Translations under genes and position numbers: made by a program
Shown here: piece by piece, positions 18,851-28,591 of the stretch
Position numbering within the stretch: the first letter of the stretch is position 1
Layout of the letters: the number at the start of each line of letters is the position of its first letter
Assembly (NCBI RefSeq): GCF_028657945.1
Contig: NZ_CP059693.1
Location: 2,914,001 to 2,978,000 of the forward strand
Origin: Thalassomonas haliotis
Lineage (GTDB): Bacteria > Pseudomonadota > Gammaproteobacteria > Enterobacterales > Alteromonadaceae
DNA: 64,000 bases
Direction: 5' to 3'
The notes under the pieces: model-generated
What the model was told of the DNA's origin: nothing
The model's input: the letters and a program-made list of their open reading frames with translations, nothing else
Database searches by the model: none

Positions 18851-20791
18851 ATGGAATTATTAAGGATCAGCAACGCAGAGCTCGCGTTTGGTGAAGATAA
18901 AATATTAGACAAAGCAGAGCTGAGCGTGCAAACCGGCGAACGCATCTGTTTGGTGGGGCGCAATGGCGCCGGTAAATCGTCTTTTTTAAAAGTCCTGATG
19001 GGGCGGCAAAACCTGGACGACGGCAAAATGCTGACATCAAGTACCATGCGCCTGGCGATGTTGGAGCAAGATCCGCCGGAGTCCTGCGATTTAAGTGTTT
19101 TTGACTTTGTCGCCCAGGGGGTAGAGAAAAATGCCGACCTGATCAAACGTTATCATGTGTTAATTCATGATGTCGCGGAAAACCCGTCACAGGAAAACCT
19201 GGATAAACTGTCAAGAGTGCAGGAGCAGCTTGAGCTGGCGGATGCCTGGAAAGATGAGCAACGCATCGAGCAGGTGATGACTACGCTTGCCTTGAACAGC
19301 GAAGCCCGGGTCAGTGATCTCTCCGGTGGCTGGTTGCGTAAACTGGCACTGGCCAAAGCCCTGGTAACCGACCCGGATATCTTATTGCTCGACGAGCCTA
19401 CCAACCATCTGGATATTGAAAGTGTCTTGTGGCTGGAAAAATTCTTAAAAGATTTTAGCGGCACTATTATCTTTATCAGCCATGACCGGGCATTTATCCG
19501 CGGCTTGTCGACCCGTATTTTGGATCTTGACCGGGGCAAACTCACCAGTTACCCGGGGGATTATGATGTTTATGTCGAACAGAAACAGCATGACTTACAG
19601 GTAGAAGCCCAGCAAAATGCCTTGTTCGATAAACGCCTTGCCGAAGAAGAAGTCTGGATACGCCAGGGCATCAAAGCCCGGCGCACCCGTAATGAAGGCC
19701 GGGTACGGGCTTTGGAAAAATTGCGTATTGAACGCCAGAACCGACGGGAAGTTAAAAACCAGGGAGATATGAAGATTTCAGTGGGTGACAGATCCGGCAA
19801 GCTGGTGTTTGAATGTGAAAACCTGTCGATGTCTTTTGGCGATAAAACCATTATCCGCAACTTGGATTTGCTGATCAGCCGCGGAGATCGCCTGGCGCTG
19901 ATCGGTGCCAACGGTACCGGCAAGTCAACCCTGATTAAGCTGATCATGGAGCAGTTAAGTCCAAGCAGCGGCAAAATGCGCTCCGGGGTCAATTTAGAAA
20001 TTGCCTATTTCGACCAGCACAGGGATCAGCTCGATGTTAATAAAACCGTGCAGGACAGTGTTGCCGACGGCAAGCAGGAAGTCACGGTTAACGGCCGTAC
20101 CCGCCACGTATTGGGTTATTTGCAGGACTTTCTTTTTAGTCCGAAACGTGCCCGCACTCCGGTAAGGGCCCTGTCCGGCGGTGAGAAAAACCGTTTGCTG
20201 CTGGCGCGTTTGTTTTTGCGGCCCAGCAATTTACTTATTCTCGATGAACCCACCAATGATCTTGATATCGAAACCCTGGAGCTGCTTGAAGAAGTGGTGG
20301 CCAATTATGCCGGTACCGTATTGCTGGTGAGCCATGACCGGGATTTTGTAAATAATTGCATTAATACTTGCCTTTACTTTGACGGAAGTGGTCAAATAAA
20401 GCAGATTGTCGGCGGCTATGACGACGTTGACAGTTATCTGGCGCTAAAAGCACAACAGCAAAAAGCCCTGGCCGAGCAATACGGCGCCGGTGACAAGAGC
20501 AAGAAAAACGAGCAAACATCGCAAAAGGACGTGGCTAAGGGCAATGACGCCAAAGTAAAACCGGCGGCGAAGAAAAAGTTATCTTATAAAGAAAGCCGGG
20601 AGCTTGAAGCCCTGCCTGATGAGATAGACAAGCTGGAGCAGTTAATTGATTCGCTGCAGGCGCAGATCAACAGCGCCGATTTTTTCAGCCAGGACCCCGA
20701 GCAAACCAATAAAATATTGAACCAGCTGGCCGAGAGCGAGTCCAAGCTCGAAGCCGCCTTTACCAGGTGGCAAGAGTTAGATGAATTATAA
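18851..20791 (+). CDS. uup: ABC-F ATPase Uup
   Basis: 646 aa with two ABC domains: Walker A GRNGAGKSS (about 37) with signature DLSGGWLRK, and Walker A GANGTGKST (about 357) with signature ALSGGEKNR. There are two LLDEPTN(H/D)LDIE Walker B motifs, an interdomain linker rich in Arg/Lys and a C-terminal coiled coil (KKKLSYKESRELEALPDEID onward) that binds DNA/ribosome in Uup. ABC-F proteins act on the ribosome; Uup affects transposon precise excision and translation in E. coli. No membrane segments. Confidence 0.94.
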   Translation: MELLRISNAELAFGEDKILDKAELSVQTGERICLVGRNGAGKSSFLKVLMGRQNLDDGKMLTSSTMRLAMLEQDPPESCDLSVFDFVAQGVEKNADLIKRYHVLIHDVAENPSQENLDKLSRVQEQLELADAWKDEQRIEQVMTTLALNSEARVSDLSGGWLRKLALAKALVTDPDILLLDEPTNHLDIESVLWLEKFLKDFSGTIIFISHDRAFIRGLSTRILDLDRGKLTSYPGDYDVYVEQKQHDLQVEAQQNALFDKRLAEEEVWIRQGIKARRTRNEGRVRALEKLRIERQNRREVKNQGDMKISVGDRSGKLVFECENLSMSFGDKTIIRNLDLLISRGDRLALIGANGTGKSTLIKLIMEQLSPSSGKMRSGVNLEIAYFDQHRDQLDVNKTVQDSVADGKQEVTVNGRTRHVLGYLQDFLFSPKRARTPVRALSGGEKNRLLLARLFLRPSNLLILDEPTNDLDIETLELLEEVVANYAGTVLLVSHDRDFVNNCINTCLYFDGSGQIKQIVGGYDDVDSYLALKAQQQKALAEQYGAGDKSKKNEQTSQKDVAKGNDAKVKPAAKKKLSYKESRELEALPDEIDKLEQLIDSLQAQINSADFFSQDPEQTNKILNQLAESESKLEAAFTRWQELDEL

Positions 20792-20817
20792 CAAGTAAGT
20801 GAGAGCGCAGTAATTAG

Positions 20818-22563
20818 ATGAAAAAATTTGTAAAGTCGATTTTAGCAGCAGGGATCACCAGTGCATTGTGTATCGCAAACGCCAATGCTGCAACTTACCG
20901 GGTGATAGACACCGGTGAGGTATCCGGTCTTGAATATACTTTTGCCCAAAAGGAAAATGTCCAGGGAGAAAAGTCGCTGGCAGGTAGCAACATTTATAAC
21001 TTTCCGGTGCAATACCAATACCTTGATGATGATGACTTTGATAATATCGATGATTACGCTGAAAGTCGCCACGAAAGTGTGATTGATTTAAAAGATCTGG
21101 AAGATTTTACGGCATTAAAAGCCGGCACGCCTACGGCAAATGATCTTGCCTGGAGCAAACTTTGGCTCAGTGCCATTACCGATAGTAAATATCAGAAAGT
21201 TGGCGATAGCGCCGTTTTGGTCAATATCAACGGTGAAACCGAGGAAATCACGGTATTTGATACCACGTTTGATGATGGTCAATTGACCCGCTCGACCACG
21301 AATACCGTTTATGGTATCACCAATGAGGGTTGGGTTTTCGGCACCGGTTCTTCCCCTTATCTGCCGATGGACTTCACCGAAAGTGACGGTGATGAAGTGA
21401 CCCATTGGGTCCGGGAATTTAGAAACCGGGGTTTTTTAACCACAGACCAGGGGAGTACCATTAAGAGCATAATCCCTGCTGAAGCAGAGCATGGCGGTGA
21501 AAGCAGCATTCTGGATATCAACGATAACCGGGTAGCGGTAGGTTATTCCAGTACTAAGTTTAATGTTGATGCTTTGGAAACCATTGAAGATGAAACCGGC
21601 GGCTGTGCCGATCCCGATGTGGTTGATGATATTCCCTACGATGTCTGTATACAAAATCTCAGAGGTAACTTGTATCACTTAAGTGCCTATAAATGGATTT
21701 TGGATGAGAGCGGTGATGTTATCTCCAGCGAAGACCTGGGTATGTTGGTCACCCCGCATGAAGATGATGACCGGGTTTACCTGGCAACGGCCCAGGCCGT
21801 CAACAATCACGGGGTTGCGGTAGGTTATGCCCATGGCTGGGTGGATGAAAATGAAACCACCCCCAGTGAGGGCGAAAGCCGCAGTACCTATGCGGTCGTT
21901 TATAAAGACGGTGAAGTCACCGACTTTACCGAAGATCATGGTGAGTATTATGCGTCCAGGGCCAATGATATCAATGATCAGGGGATAGCGGTTGGTTATG
22001 TAACCACGATAATCAGCGGTGAAGTAAAAACAAAATTTTATTATGTCGATACCAATGCCGATAATATGCAGATGGTTTTCCCTGATGATTATTTTACCGG
22101 CTCTGCCAGTACCGCCGAAGCTATCAATGAAAATGGCATGATAGTGGGTACCGGGGAAGTGGAAACCCATAATACCAGCAGTACTAATCCGCGAAGACGC
22201 CATGCATTCTTATATAATAAAAATGACGATTCTTTTGTGAATCTCAATGATTTGCTGCCGTGTGATTCTGCCTACACTATTGTTGAAGCCACAGACATCA
22301 ACGAAGATAATGAAATCTTTGCCACCGCCGTGGTTAAAAGCCAGCGCCGGGATGCTAAAGGGGAACTGATGCATGATGCCGATGGTGAAGTCGATGTCGA
22401 AGATGTCGTGCGCGCAGTAAAACTTGTGCCGATCGACGGTGACATTGAAGGCTGTAATTCCGTGGTAGAAAAAGTGGAACGTAACGGTGCAGGTTTTGGC
22501 CTGTTATCACTTTTTGCCATGCTGACTTTTGGTTTACGTCGAAAGCTTAAGTTATCGGCATAG
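20818..22563 (+). CDS. DUF3466 family exported protein, copy 1
   Basis: 581 aa. A signal peptide (KKFVKSILAAGITSALCIAN, cleavage after ANA) is followed by a long acidic, beta-rich body with repeated 'NDxGIAVGY / NENGMIVG' strands (for example VNNHGVAVGYAHGW, INDQGIAVGYVTT, INENGMIVGTGE), suggesting a propeller-like or HAF-repeat structure. Near the C-terminus comes a short hydrophobic helix, GFGLLSLFAMLTFGLRRK, ending in basic residues: a PEP-CTERM/GlyGly-CTERM-like sorting tail. Function unknown. It begins 26 bp after uup and may share its transcript; a terminator follows. Confidence 0.85.
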   Translation: MKKFVKSILAAGITSALCIANANAATYRVIDTGEVSGLEYTFAQKENVQGEKSLAGSNIYNFPVQYQYLDDDDFDNIDDYAESRHESVIDLKDLEDFTALKAGTPTANDLAWSKLWLSAITDSKYQKVGDSAVLVNINGETEEITVFDTTFDDGQLTRSTTNTVYGITNEGWVFGTGSSPYLPMDFTESDGDEVTHWVREFRNRGFLTTDQGSTIKSIIPAEAEHGGESSILDINDNRVAVGYSSTKFNVDALETIEDETGGCADPDVVDDIPYDVCIQNLRGNLYHLSAYKWILDESGDVISSEDLGMLVTPHEDDDRVYLATAQAVNNHGVAVGYAHGWVDENETTPSEGESRSTYAVVYKDGEVTDFTEDHGEYYASRANDINDQGIAVGYVTTIISGEVKTKFYYVDTNADNMQMVFPDDYFTGSASTAEAINENGMIVGTGEVETHNTSSTNPRRRHAFLYNKNDDSFVNLNDLLPCDSAYTIVEATDINEDNEIFATAVVKSQRRDAKGELMHDADGEVDVEDVVRAVKLVPIDGDIEGCNSVVEKVERNGAGFGLLSLFAMLTFGLRRKLKLSA

Positions 22564-23003
22564 TATCGGTATAGTATCGGTATAGCCCGGTATAGCGCTT
22601 TATAAGATTTTTCTCACACGAATACCTGAGAAACCCTCGTCATTGAGGGTTTTTTTATGCCCAGCCTAGAGTAAAAAGCGCCGGTCAGCTGGCATTAGGA
22701 TGTAATAACTCCCTTATCGTCTCTTGCTCAGGCAGGTTTTCGGCCCATTGCCTAATCAAGCCTGTGCTTGCCATCACTTATGCCTGCCTACCAGATGACT
22801 GAGGATGCAGTTATTGTCAGCCTTAAGTCCGGCCACCTTGTTATTTCTGGTCCCGGATCGGGAGAATCTTTGCTTGCTTATTAACTAAGTTATTAAAAAG
22901 TATATAAAACTTTTGAACCAGAAAGTAAAGGGCGAGTCCAAGCCTAAGTTACTCTTGCCAGGCGGTAAGAGATAAAGGTCTTGCACAAGGAACTAACGGA
23001 CAA
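22564..23003. other. Intergenic region between the DUF3466 paralogues
   Basis: 440 bases with a short direct repeat right after the stop (TATCGGTATAGTATCGGTAT), a terminator at 22632-22657 and no credible ORF. The second paralogue therefore probably has its own promoter; an AT-rich stretch at 22880-22915 is the likely place. Confidence 0.5.
22632..22657 (+). terminator. Intrinsic terminator after DUF3466 copy 1
   Basis: Stem AACCCTC/GAGGGTT (22632-22638 with 22645-22651), loop GTCATT, followed by a run of T. Confidence 0.85.
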
Positions 23004-24791
23004 ATGGAAAAATTTGCAAAATTAATTGTAGCTGCCGGGCTTAGCGGCGGATTATTTTTTACCAGCGTTAATGCGGCTATATACCGGGTGATTGAAACCG
23101 GCAATAAACCTGGGCTTGAATATACCTTTGCCCAACAAGAAAATACCCAGGGAGAAAAAGCCCTGGCCGGAGCGGGAATTTATAACTTCCCGGTACAGTA
23201 TCAATATTTTAAAGACGATCATTTCGACAAAATAAAAACTTATGCAAAAGCGAATCATCAGAGGGTTATTGATTTAAATGATCTGGAAGACTTTACGGCA
23301 TTAAAAGCGGGCAGACCTACGGCAAACGATCTGGCCTGGGTAAAACACTGGCTGCAGGCAATCGATGACTTAAAATTTCAGAAAGTGGGGGATTCAGCGG
23401 TGTTAACTCAGCTTAACGGCACGCTTGAAGAAATTGTCGTGTTTGATACCCCGTTTGCAGACGGCCGGTTAACCCGCTCCACCACAAATGTGGTTAACGG
23501 GATCACAGATGAGGGCTGGATTTTTGGCAGTGCTTCTGCGCCGTATTTGCCACTGGCATTCACCGATAGTGATAATGATGAAGTCACCTATTGGCTCCGC
23601 GATTTTACCCGGCGAAGTTTTTTAACCACAGACCAAGGCGGTACTATCCAAAGTATTGTTCCGCCGGAAGCCGAGCATGGCGGCGAATCTGCTATTCTAG
23701 CGATAAACAATAACCGGGTGGCGGTGGGATATGCCAGCACAGGGCTTAATGTCAATGTCCGGGAATTTATTGCAGATGACAGCGGCGGCTGTGCCGACCC
23801 GGATGTGCTTGAAGATCTTCCCTATCAAGTTTGTGTACAAGAGCGCAGGGAGGGAGCATACCATTTAAGTGCCTATAAATGGGTTTTGGATGAACATGGC
23901 GAAGTGATCTCAAGTGAAAACCTCGGCACCTTAGTTACGCCCAATGCCGCTGATAAACGTGTTTATATTGCCAAGGCACAAGCGGTCAACAATTTTGGCG
24001 TTGCCGTCGGTTTTGCCCATGGCTGGCGGGATGAAAATGAAACCGAGCCGGTGGAGGATGAAGAGCGCAGGACTTATGCCGTTGTTTATAAAAACGGTGA
24101 AGTGAAAGGTTTTACCGAAGATCACAGTCAGTATTATAATTCTCAAGCCCTTGATATTAATGATCAGGGTATAGCGGTAGGGTATGCCTGGACCAATATC
24201 AGCGGTGAGGCCCGCAGTAAATTTTATTATGTTGATACCAATGTCGAACAGATGCAAATGGTGCGGCCGCGGGATTATTTTACCGGTTCATCCAGCATTG
24301 CCCGGGCGATTAATGAAAACGGTATGATAGTGGGCAGCGGCGAAGTGGAAACCCATAATGCCAGCAGCATTAATCTCAATGAAGTAAATCCACGGCGCCG
24401 CCATGCCTTTTTATATGATCTTCATCGGGATACTTTTATGAATATTAATGATCTTTTACCCTGTGATTCGCCGCACACTATTATAGAAGCCTCTGATATC
24501 AATGACGATAATGAGATTTTTGCCAATGCGATAGTGAAAGTGGAGCGCCGGGATGCCAAAGGAGAGCTTATGCGCGATGCTGACGGTGTCGTGGATAAAG
24601 AGGATGTTGTGCGGGCGGTAAAACTGGTGCCGGTAGCCGGGGAAAGTGAAGGATGCAATGCCGCAGTGGAGAAAGTGGAGCGTCAGGGAGCAGGTTCGGC
24701 TCTGTTATCTTTTTTTGCCCTGCTTACGCTTGTTTTACGCAGAAAGTTACACTTCAGGGAGAGGGCGGGCACTGCCGCTAATTCGCTATAG
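23004..24791 (+). CDS. DUF3466 family exported protein, copy 2
   Basis: 595 aa, a diverged tandem paralogue of the upstream gene with collinear similarity over the whole length (for example TYRVIDTG/IYRVIETG, DLEDFTALKAGxPTANDLAW, VPP/IPAEAEHGGES, ACNDLLPCDS-type region). Signal peptide: KFAKLIVAAGLSGGLFFTSV. The repeated NDxGIAVGY strands are retained. The C-terminal hydrophobic helix SALLSFFALLTLVLRRKL is followed by an additional tail of about 12 residues not present in copy 1. Function unknown. It has more basic residues than copy 1, indicating functional divergence rather than a recent duplication. Confidence 0.85.
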   Translation: MEKFAKLIVAAGLSGGLFFTSVNAAIYRVIETGNKPGLEYTFAQQENTQGEKALAGAGIYNFPVQYQYFKDDHFDKIKTYAKANHQRVIDLNDLEDFTALKAGRPTANDLAWVKHWLQAIDDLKFQKVGDSAVLTQLNGTLEEIVVFDTPFADGRLTRSTTNVVNGITDEGWIFGSASAPYLPLAFTDSDNDEVTYWLRDFTRRSFLTTDQGGTIQSIVPPEAEHGGESAILAINNNRVAVGYASTGLNVNVREFIADDSGGCADPDVLEDLPYQVCVQERREGAYHLSAYKWVLDEHGEVISSENLGTLVTPNAADKRVYIAKAQAVNNFGVAVGFAHGWRDENETEPVEDEERRTYAVVYKNGEVKGFTEDHSQYYNSQALDINDQGIAVGYAWTNISGEARSKFYYVDTNVEQMQMVRPRDYFTGSSSIARAINENGMIVGSGEVETHNASSINLNEVNPRRRHAFLYDLHRDTFMNINDLLPCDSPHTIIEASDINDDNEIFANAIVKVERRDAKGELMRDADGVVDKEDVVRAVKLVPVAGESEGCNAAVEKVERQGAGSALLSFFALLTLVLRRKLHFRERAGTAANSL

Positions 24792-24814
24792 CGTTTAATC
24801 GCGCCTCAACATTT

Positions 24815-24845
24815 AAAAAAACCCCCGTCGATGAGGGTTTTTATT
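24815..24845. terminator. Bidirectional terminator between DUF3466 copy 2 and fabA
   Basis: A-tract, AAACCCCC/GAGGGTTT-type stem with a short GTCGAT loop, then TTTTTATT. A/T runs on both sides can serve both converging genes. Confidence 0.75.
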
Positions 24846-24873
24846 AGCTGTGCCAGCAGGTTCAGGCAAAAAG

Positions 24874-25389
24874 TTAGAAGCTTGCCGTATCTGTGAATAA
24901 ACCTACTTTTAAATCTTTGGCGGTATAAATTTCACGACCGTCAACCAATACCGAACCATCGGCAATCCCCATAAATAACTTGCGTTTGATCACACGCTTA
25001 AGGGTGATTTTATAAGTGACCTTTTTCGCCGTTGGCAGGATTTGTCCGGTAAATTTAACTTCCCCTACACCTAAGGCGCGGCCACGGCCCGGTCCACCGG
25101 ACCAGCCAAGGTAAAAGCCGACAAGTTGCCACATGGCATCCAGGCCTAAACAACCGGGCATCACCGGATCGCCTTTAAAGTGGCAGTCAAAAAACCAAAG
25201 ATCCGGGGTAATATCAAGTTCTGCGATGATTTCGCCTTTACCAAACTCGCCGCCATCGTCATTGATAACATTGATACGATCCATCATTAACATGTTGTCA
25301 GAAGGCAACTGGCTGTTGCCTTCACCAAACATTTCCCCGTTAGCGGTTTTGATCAGATCTTCTTTGCTATACGCACTTTTTTGTTCCAT
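24874..25389 (-). CDS. fabA: 3-hydroxydecanoyl-ACP dehydratase/isomerase FabA
   Basis: 171 aa, exactly FabA length. Hot-dog fold; catalytic His70 in [15 protein letters not shown] and Asp84 in [13 protein letters not shown] match the E. coli positions. It dehydrates 3-hydroxydecanoyl-ACP and isomerises trans-2 to cis-3-decenoyl-ACP, starting anaerobic unsaturated fatty acid synthesis with FabB. Single gene. The promoter region has a TATAAT -10 and a palindrome over the -35 (see 25433-25456), consistent with control by a FabR/FadR-type regulator. Confidence 0.97.
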   Translation of the reverse strand: MEQKSAYSKEDLIKTANGEMFGEGNSQLPSDNMLMMDRINVINDDGGEFGKGEIIAELDITPDLWFFDCHFKGDPVMPGCLGLDAMWQLVGFYLGWSGGPGRGRALGVGEVKFTGQILPTAKKVTYKITLKRVIKRKLFMGIADGSVLVDGREIYTAKDLKVGLFTDTASF

Positions 25390-25408
25390 GAGCTCACTTC
25401 AAAATAAG

Positions 25409-25456
25409 ATTATAATAATTTCAGGGCGCTACTTTAGCGAACACTTGTACACTAAA
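25409..25456 (-). promoter_or_regulatory. fabA promoter with a 24-bp palindromic operator candidate
   Basis: Minus-strand -10 TATAAT at 25409-25414. A palindrome with arms TTTAGCGAACA (25433-25443) and TGTACACTAAA (25446-25456) around CT covers the expected -35; 9 of 11 arm positions are symmetric. The AGCG-ACA/TGT symmetry resembles FabR-type operators that control fabA and fabB. Regulator assignment is inference; no regulator gene is adjacent. Confidence 0.5.
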
Positions 25457-25541
25457 CAACTCGGAGCAGTTAAAAAAATTGCAAAAAGCTGAGTTATGCG
25501 TAACCATTGTCTGCCTATCAGGCTGTAAATGGAGCAGAAAA

Positions 25542-25796
25542 ATGACTGAATATAAAGCGCCCTTAACCAATGCCGAAAAGCAAAAACGTTATCGCGAGCG
25601 GCAAAAAGAGGGCGGTAAAAAAGAAATGCGCGGTTATTTATCACCGGAGGCGTTAAAGTGTTATCAGCTGATTGCCGAGCAAACCCAATGGTCGGACAGT
25701 GTTATCTTAAGCAATGCGGTGCGCTTGACTTATGCCGCCTATAAGAACGGACAAATCGCATTATTGAATAACTGGTTGAACAAACATGACTTATAA
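25542..25796 (+). CDS. Small basic protein, possibly ribbon-helix-helix-like
   Basis: 84 aa from the ATG at 25542, which has GGAG 7 nt upstream; the longer frame from 25479 has no such site. N-terminal charged segment TNAEKQKRYRERQKEGGKKE, then a short strand-helix-helix-like part (MRGYLSPEALKCYQLIAEQT, SVILSNAVRLTYAAYKNGQI) reminiscent of an RHH fold. No family recognised with certainty and no signal peptide. It lies between divergent fabA and uvrY. A DNA-binding role is only a guess. Confidence 0.6.
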   Translation: MTEYKAPLTNAEKQKRYRERQKEGGKKEMRGYLSPEALKCYQLIAEQTQWSDSVILSNAVRLTYAAYKNGQIALLNNWLNKHDL

Positions 25797-25984
25797 ATGC
25801 CGTCACTGACGCTGTTTTGGTTATCAGCCTATGCGAGAACCGAGCTGGAGCTAAGCTAACAGCAAATAAGGCGGTGAAATAAATGCTGAAATTTGATTGT
25901 GTTAACCCGGTATTCACTATATTCTTAACAGATTAGGAATCTAGCAGTAGTTAACATCATACATACCTAAAAGGTGCTACCCCG

Positions 25985-26630
25985 TTGATAAATGTTTTAT
26001 TAGTTGATGATCATGAATTAGTCCGGACCGGTATCCGAAAAATTCTCGATGAAGTCAAAGGATTGAAAGTAATAGGAGAAACTAAAACGGGAGAAGAAGC
26101 TGTACAGTTTTGCCGTAAAAACGAGCCCGATGTGGTCTTAATGGATATGAATATGCCAGGTATTGGCGGCTTGGAAGCGACCAAGAAGATTATTCGTTAT
26201 GCCCCCGATGTTAAAGTGATCGTGCTGACGGTACATACTGAAGACCCGTTTCCGACTAAAGTGATGCAAATTGGTGCTGCCGGTTATCTGACCAAAGGCA
26301 CAGGGCCGGATGAAATGGTCAATGCCATCCGGGCGGTGAATAGCGGCCAACGTTATATCCCGGCAGAAATTGCCCAGCAAATGGCGCTGAGCCAGTTTAA
26401 GTCGGTGGAAGAGAACCCGTTTAATGTTTTGTCAGAGCGTGAATTACAAATCATGTTGATGATCACCCGGGGGGGAGAAAGTGCCCCATATTTCCGAGCA
26501 ACTGGCATTAAGCTCTAAAACCATTAACAGTTACCGTTACCGCATGTTTGAAAAACTCAATGTCAGCAATGACGTTGAACTCACCCATCTTGCGATTCGC
26601 CATGGCATGTTAAAAACTGAAAAACTCTAG
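25985..26630 (+). pseudogene. uvrY: Response regulator UvrY/GacA, interrupted by a one-base frameshift
   Basis: NarL/FixJ-type regulator partner of BarA. TTG start at 25985 (INVLLVDDHELVRTGIRKIL), phospho-acceptor Asp54 in VVLMDMNMPG, then the LuxR-type HTH. The frame breaks in a run of seven G (26469-26475): the open frame ends early at 26518 after LSERELQIMLMITRGG. Skipping one G restores the expected reading through KVPHISEQLALSSKTINSYR to TAG at 26628-26630. Without the correction the DNA-recognition helix is lost. A sequencing or assembly error in the homopolymer is the simplest explanation; a true mutation or phase-variable run is possible. Conserved uvrY-uvrC-pgsA order follows. Confidence 0.88.
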
Positions 26631-26632
26631 TC

Positions 26633-28543
26633 TTGTCTGAAGTATCTCCATTGCCTGATAAAAAGTTTGATAAAGCGTCTGAGCAAAAGCCTGATATCAC
26701 CCCAGATACCGGGTTTGATGCCAAAGCTTTTCTGGCATCGGTAACCGAGCAGCCCGGTGTTTATCGCATGTATGATAAAGACCGGCAGGTGATTTATGTC
26801 GGTAAGGCCAAACAATTGAAGAAACGTTTGGCCAGTTATTTTCGCAAAGATGTCGGCAGCACTAAAACCAAGGCCCTGGTCGGGCAAATCCAGGTAATAG
26901 ATGTCACGGTCACCCATACCGAAGGGGAGGCGCTGATCCTTGAAAATAACTATATCAAGAAATATCAGCCGAAATATAACATCCTGCTGCGGGATGATAA
27001 ATCCTATCCCTATTTACTGATCAGCGATCATAAACACCCTAAACTTGGACTGCATCGCGGCGGCAAACGTCAGAAAGGGGATTATTTTGGTCCTTTTCCT
27101 ACGGTCGGTGCCGTGTGGGAGAGTTTACGCTTGATGCAAAAATTGTTTCCCATTCGCCAATGTGAAGACAGTTACTACCGGGCCAGAAGCCGTCCTTGCC
27201 TGCAATATCAGTTAGGGCGCTGTTCGGCTCCTTGTGTCGACAAAATCAGCGAAGACGATTACCAGCAGCAGGTCAAGCTGGCGAAACTTTTCCTGCAGGG
27301 GAAAAGCTCAGATGTGATTGATGTCCTGGTTAAGCAGATGGAAGCGGCCAGCGCCAGGCTTGAGTTTGAGCAGGCGGCGAAAATTCGCGATCAAATCGGC
27401 ACCTTACGTAAAGTACAGCAACAGCAGTATGTTTCCGGCATGGTCGCGGAAATGGATGTCGTGGGGCTGGCGCGCTTCAAGTCCCAGGTATGTGTGCATC
27501 TGCTCTTTATTCGCGATCATAAGATATTGGGCAGCAAGAGCTATTTTCCGGCGGTGCCCGGTGATGCCGGCAACAGCGATATTATTCGTGCTTTTGTCGG
27601 TCAGCATTACCTTAGCCGGGAAATCTCTCAAGGCAATATCCCTAAAGAAATCGTCGTTAACGAAGACTTTGAGCTAAGCACAGAGATCGCCCGGCTATTA
27701 ACTGAGCAGGCCGGCTATGAAGTCAAAATTGCCACTAAGGTTCGCTCGGAAAGGGCGCAATATCTGAAACTTGCCTGTACCAACGCCGAAAATGCCCTGG
27801 CGAGCCGCAATAGCCATAAAGAATCTATGCAGGCGCGTTTTACCGCCCTTAATGAGGTTTTTGAATTAGCCGGCGGCATCAAGCGCATGGAATGTTTTGA
27901 TATCAGCCATACCATGGGCCAGCAAACCGTGGCCTCCTGTGTGGTCTTTAACCAGGAAGGACCGCTTAAAAGTGATTATCGCCGTTATAACGTGCATGGC
28001 ATTACCCCGGGGGATGATTATGCCGCCATGGCGTTTGCCCTGAATAAGCGTTATGCCAAGGTCGGCTCAAGTGATAACCTGCCTGATATTGTCTTTATCG
28101 ACGGCGGCAAGGGACAATTGGCCAAGGCGGAAGACTTCTTTTATACCCTTAGCCAGGATAATGCCCTGGAGAAAACCCCCTTATTAGTGGGGGTAGCGAA
28201 AGGGGAGTCACGTAAACCCGGCCTGGAAACCTTGATCCTCGGCGGCAGCCATCAGTTGATTTCTTTACCCGCCTCTTCACCGGCTTTACATCTGGTACAG
28301 CATATCCGGGATGAATCCCACCGCTTTGCTATTACCGGGCACAGGGCCAAACGGCAAAAAGCCAGTAAACAATCTACCCTGGAGGCTATCCCGGGCATAG
28401 GCGCCAAAAAACGCCAGGCATTATTAAAGTATCTGGGTGGCTTGCATGAAGTGAAGCAGGCCGATTGCCAGGCGCTAGAAAAAGTGCCGGGGATCAGCAA
28501 GGCGCTGGCTAAAAATATTTATGATGCATTACATGACAATTGA
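26633..28543 (+). CDS. uvrC: Excinuclease ABC subunit C
   Basis: 636 aa. GIY-YIG nuclease domain near residues 42-120 (QPGVYRMYDKDRQVIYVGKA), cysteine motif CLQYQLGRCSAPCV, UVR motif (LEFEQAAKIRDQIGTLR), the RNase H-like C-terminal nuclease domain (RMECFDISHTMGQQTVASCV, IVFIDGGKGQLAKA) and tandem helix-hairpin-helix motifs at the end (LEAIPGIGAKKRQALLKYLG). It makes both incisions in nucleotide excision repair with UvrA and UvrB. The TTG start at 26633 is 2 bp after the uvrY stop, so translation is probably coupled. Confidence 0.95.
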   Translation: MSEVSPLPDKKFDKASEQKPDITPDTGFDAKAFLASVTEQPGVYRMYDKDRQVIYVGKAKQLKKRLASYFRKDVGSTKTKALVGQIQVIDVTVTHTEGEALILENNYIKKYQPKYNILLRDDKSYPYLLISDHKHPKLGLHRGGKRQKGDYFGPFPTVGAVWESLRLMQKLFPIRQCEDSYYRARSRPCLQYQLGRCSAPCVDKISEDDYQQQVKLAKLFLQGKSSDVIDVLVKQMEAASARLEFEQAAKIRDQIGTLRKVQQQQYVSGMVAEMDVVGLARFKSQVCVHLLFIRDHKILGSKSYFPAVPGDAGNSDIIRAFVGQHYLSREISQGNIPKEIVVNEDFELSTEIARLLTEQAGYEVKIATKVRSERAQYLKLACTNAENALASRNSHKESMQARFTALNEVFELAGGIKRMECFDISHTMGQQTVASCVVFNQEGPLKSDYRRYNVHGITPGDDYAAMAFALNKRYAKVGSSDNLPDIVFIDGGKGQLAKAEDFFYTLSQDNALEKTPLLVGVAKGESRKPGLETLILGGSHQLISLPASSPALHLVQHIRDESHRFAITGHRAKRQKASKQSTLEAIPGIGAKKRQALLKYLGGLHEVKQADCQALEKVPGISKALAKNIYDALHDN

Positions 28544-28591
28544 TTAACAATCTGTGTAAAATGAAAGAAAAAATACTGCACTAAGTTATCT

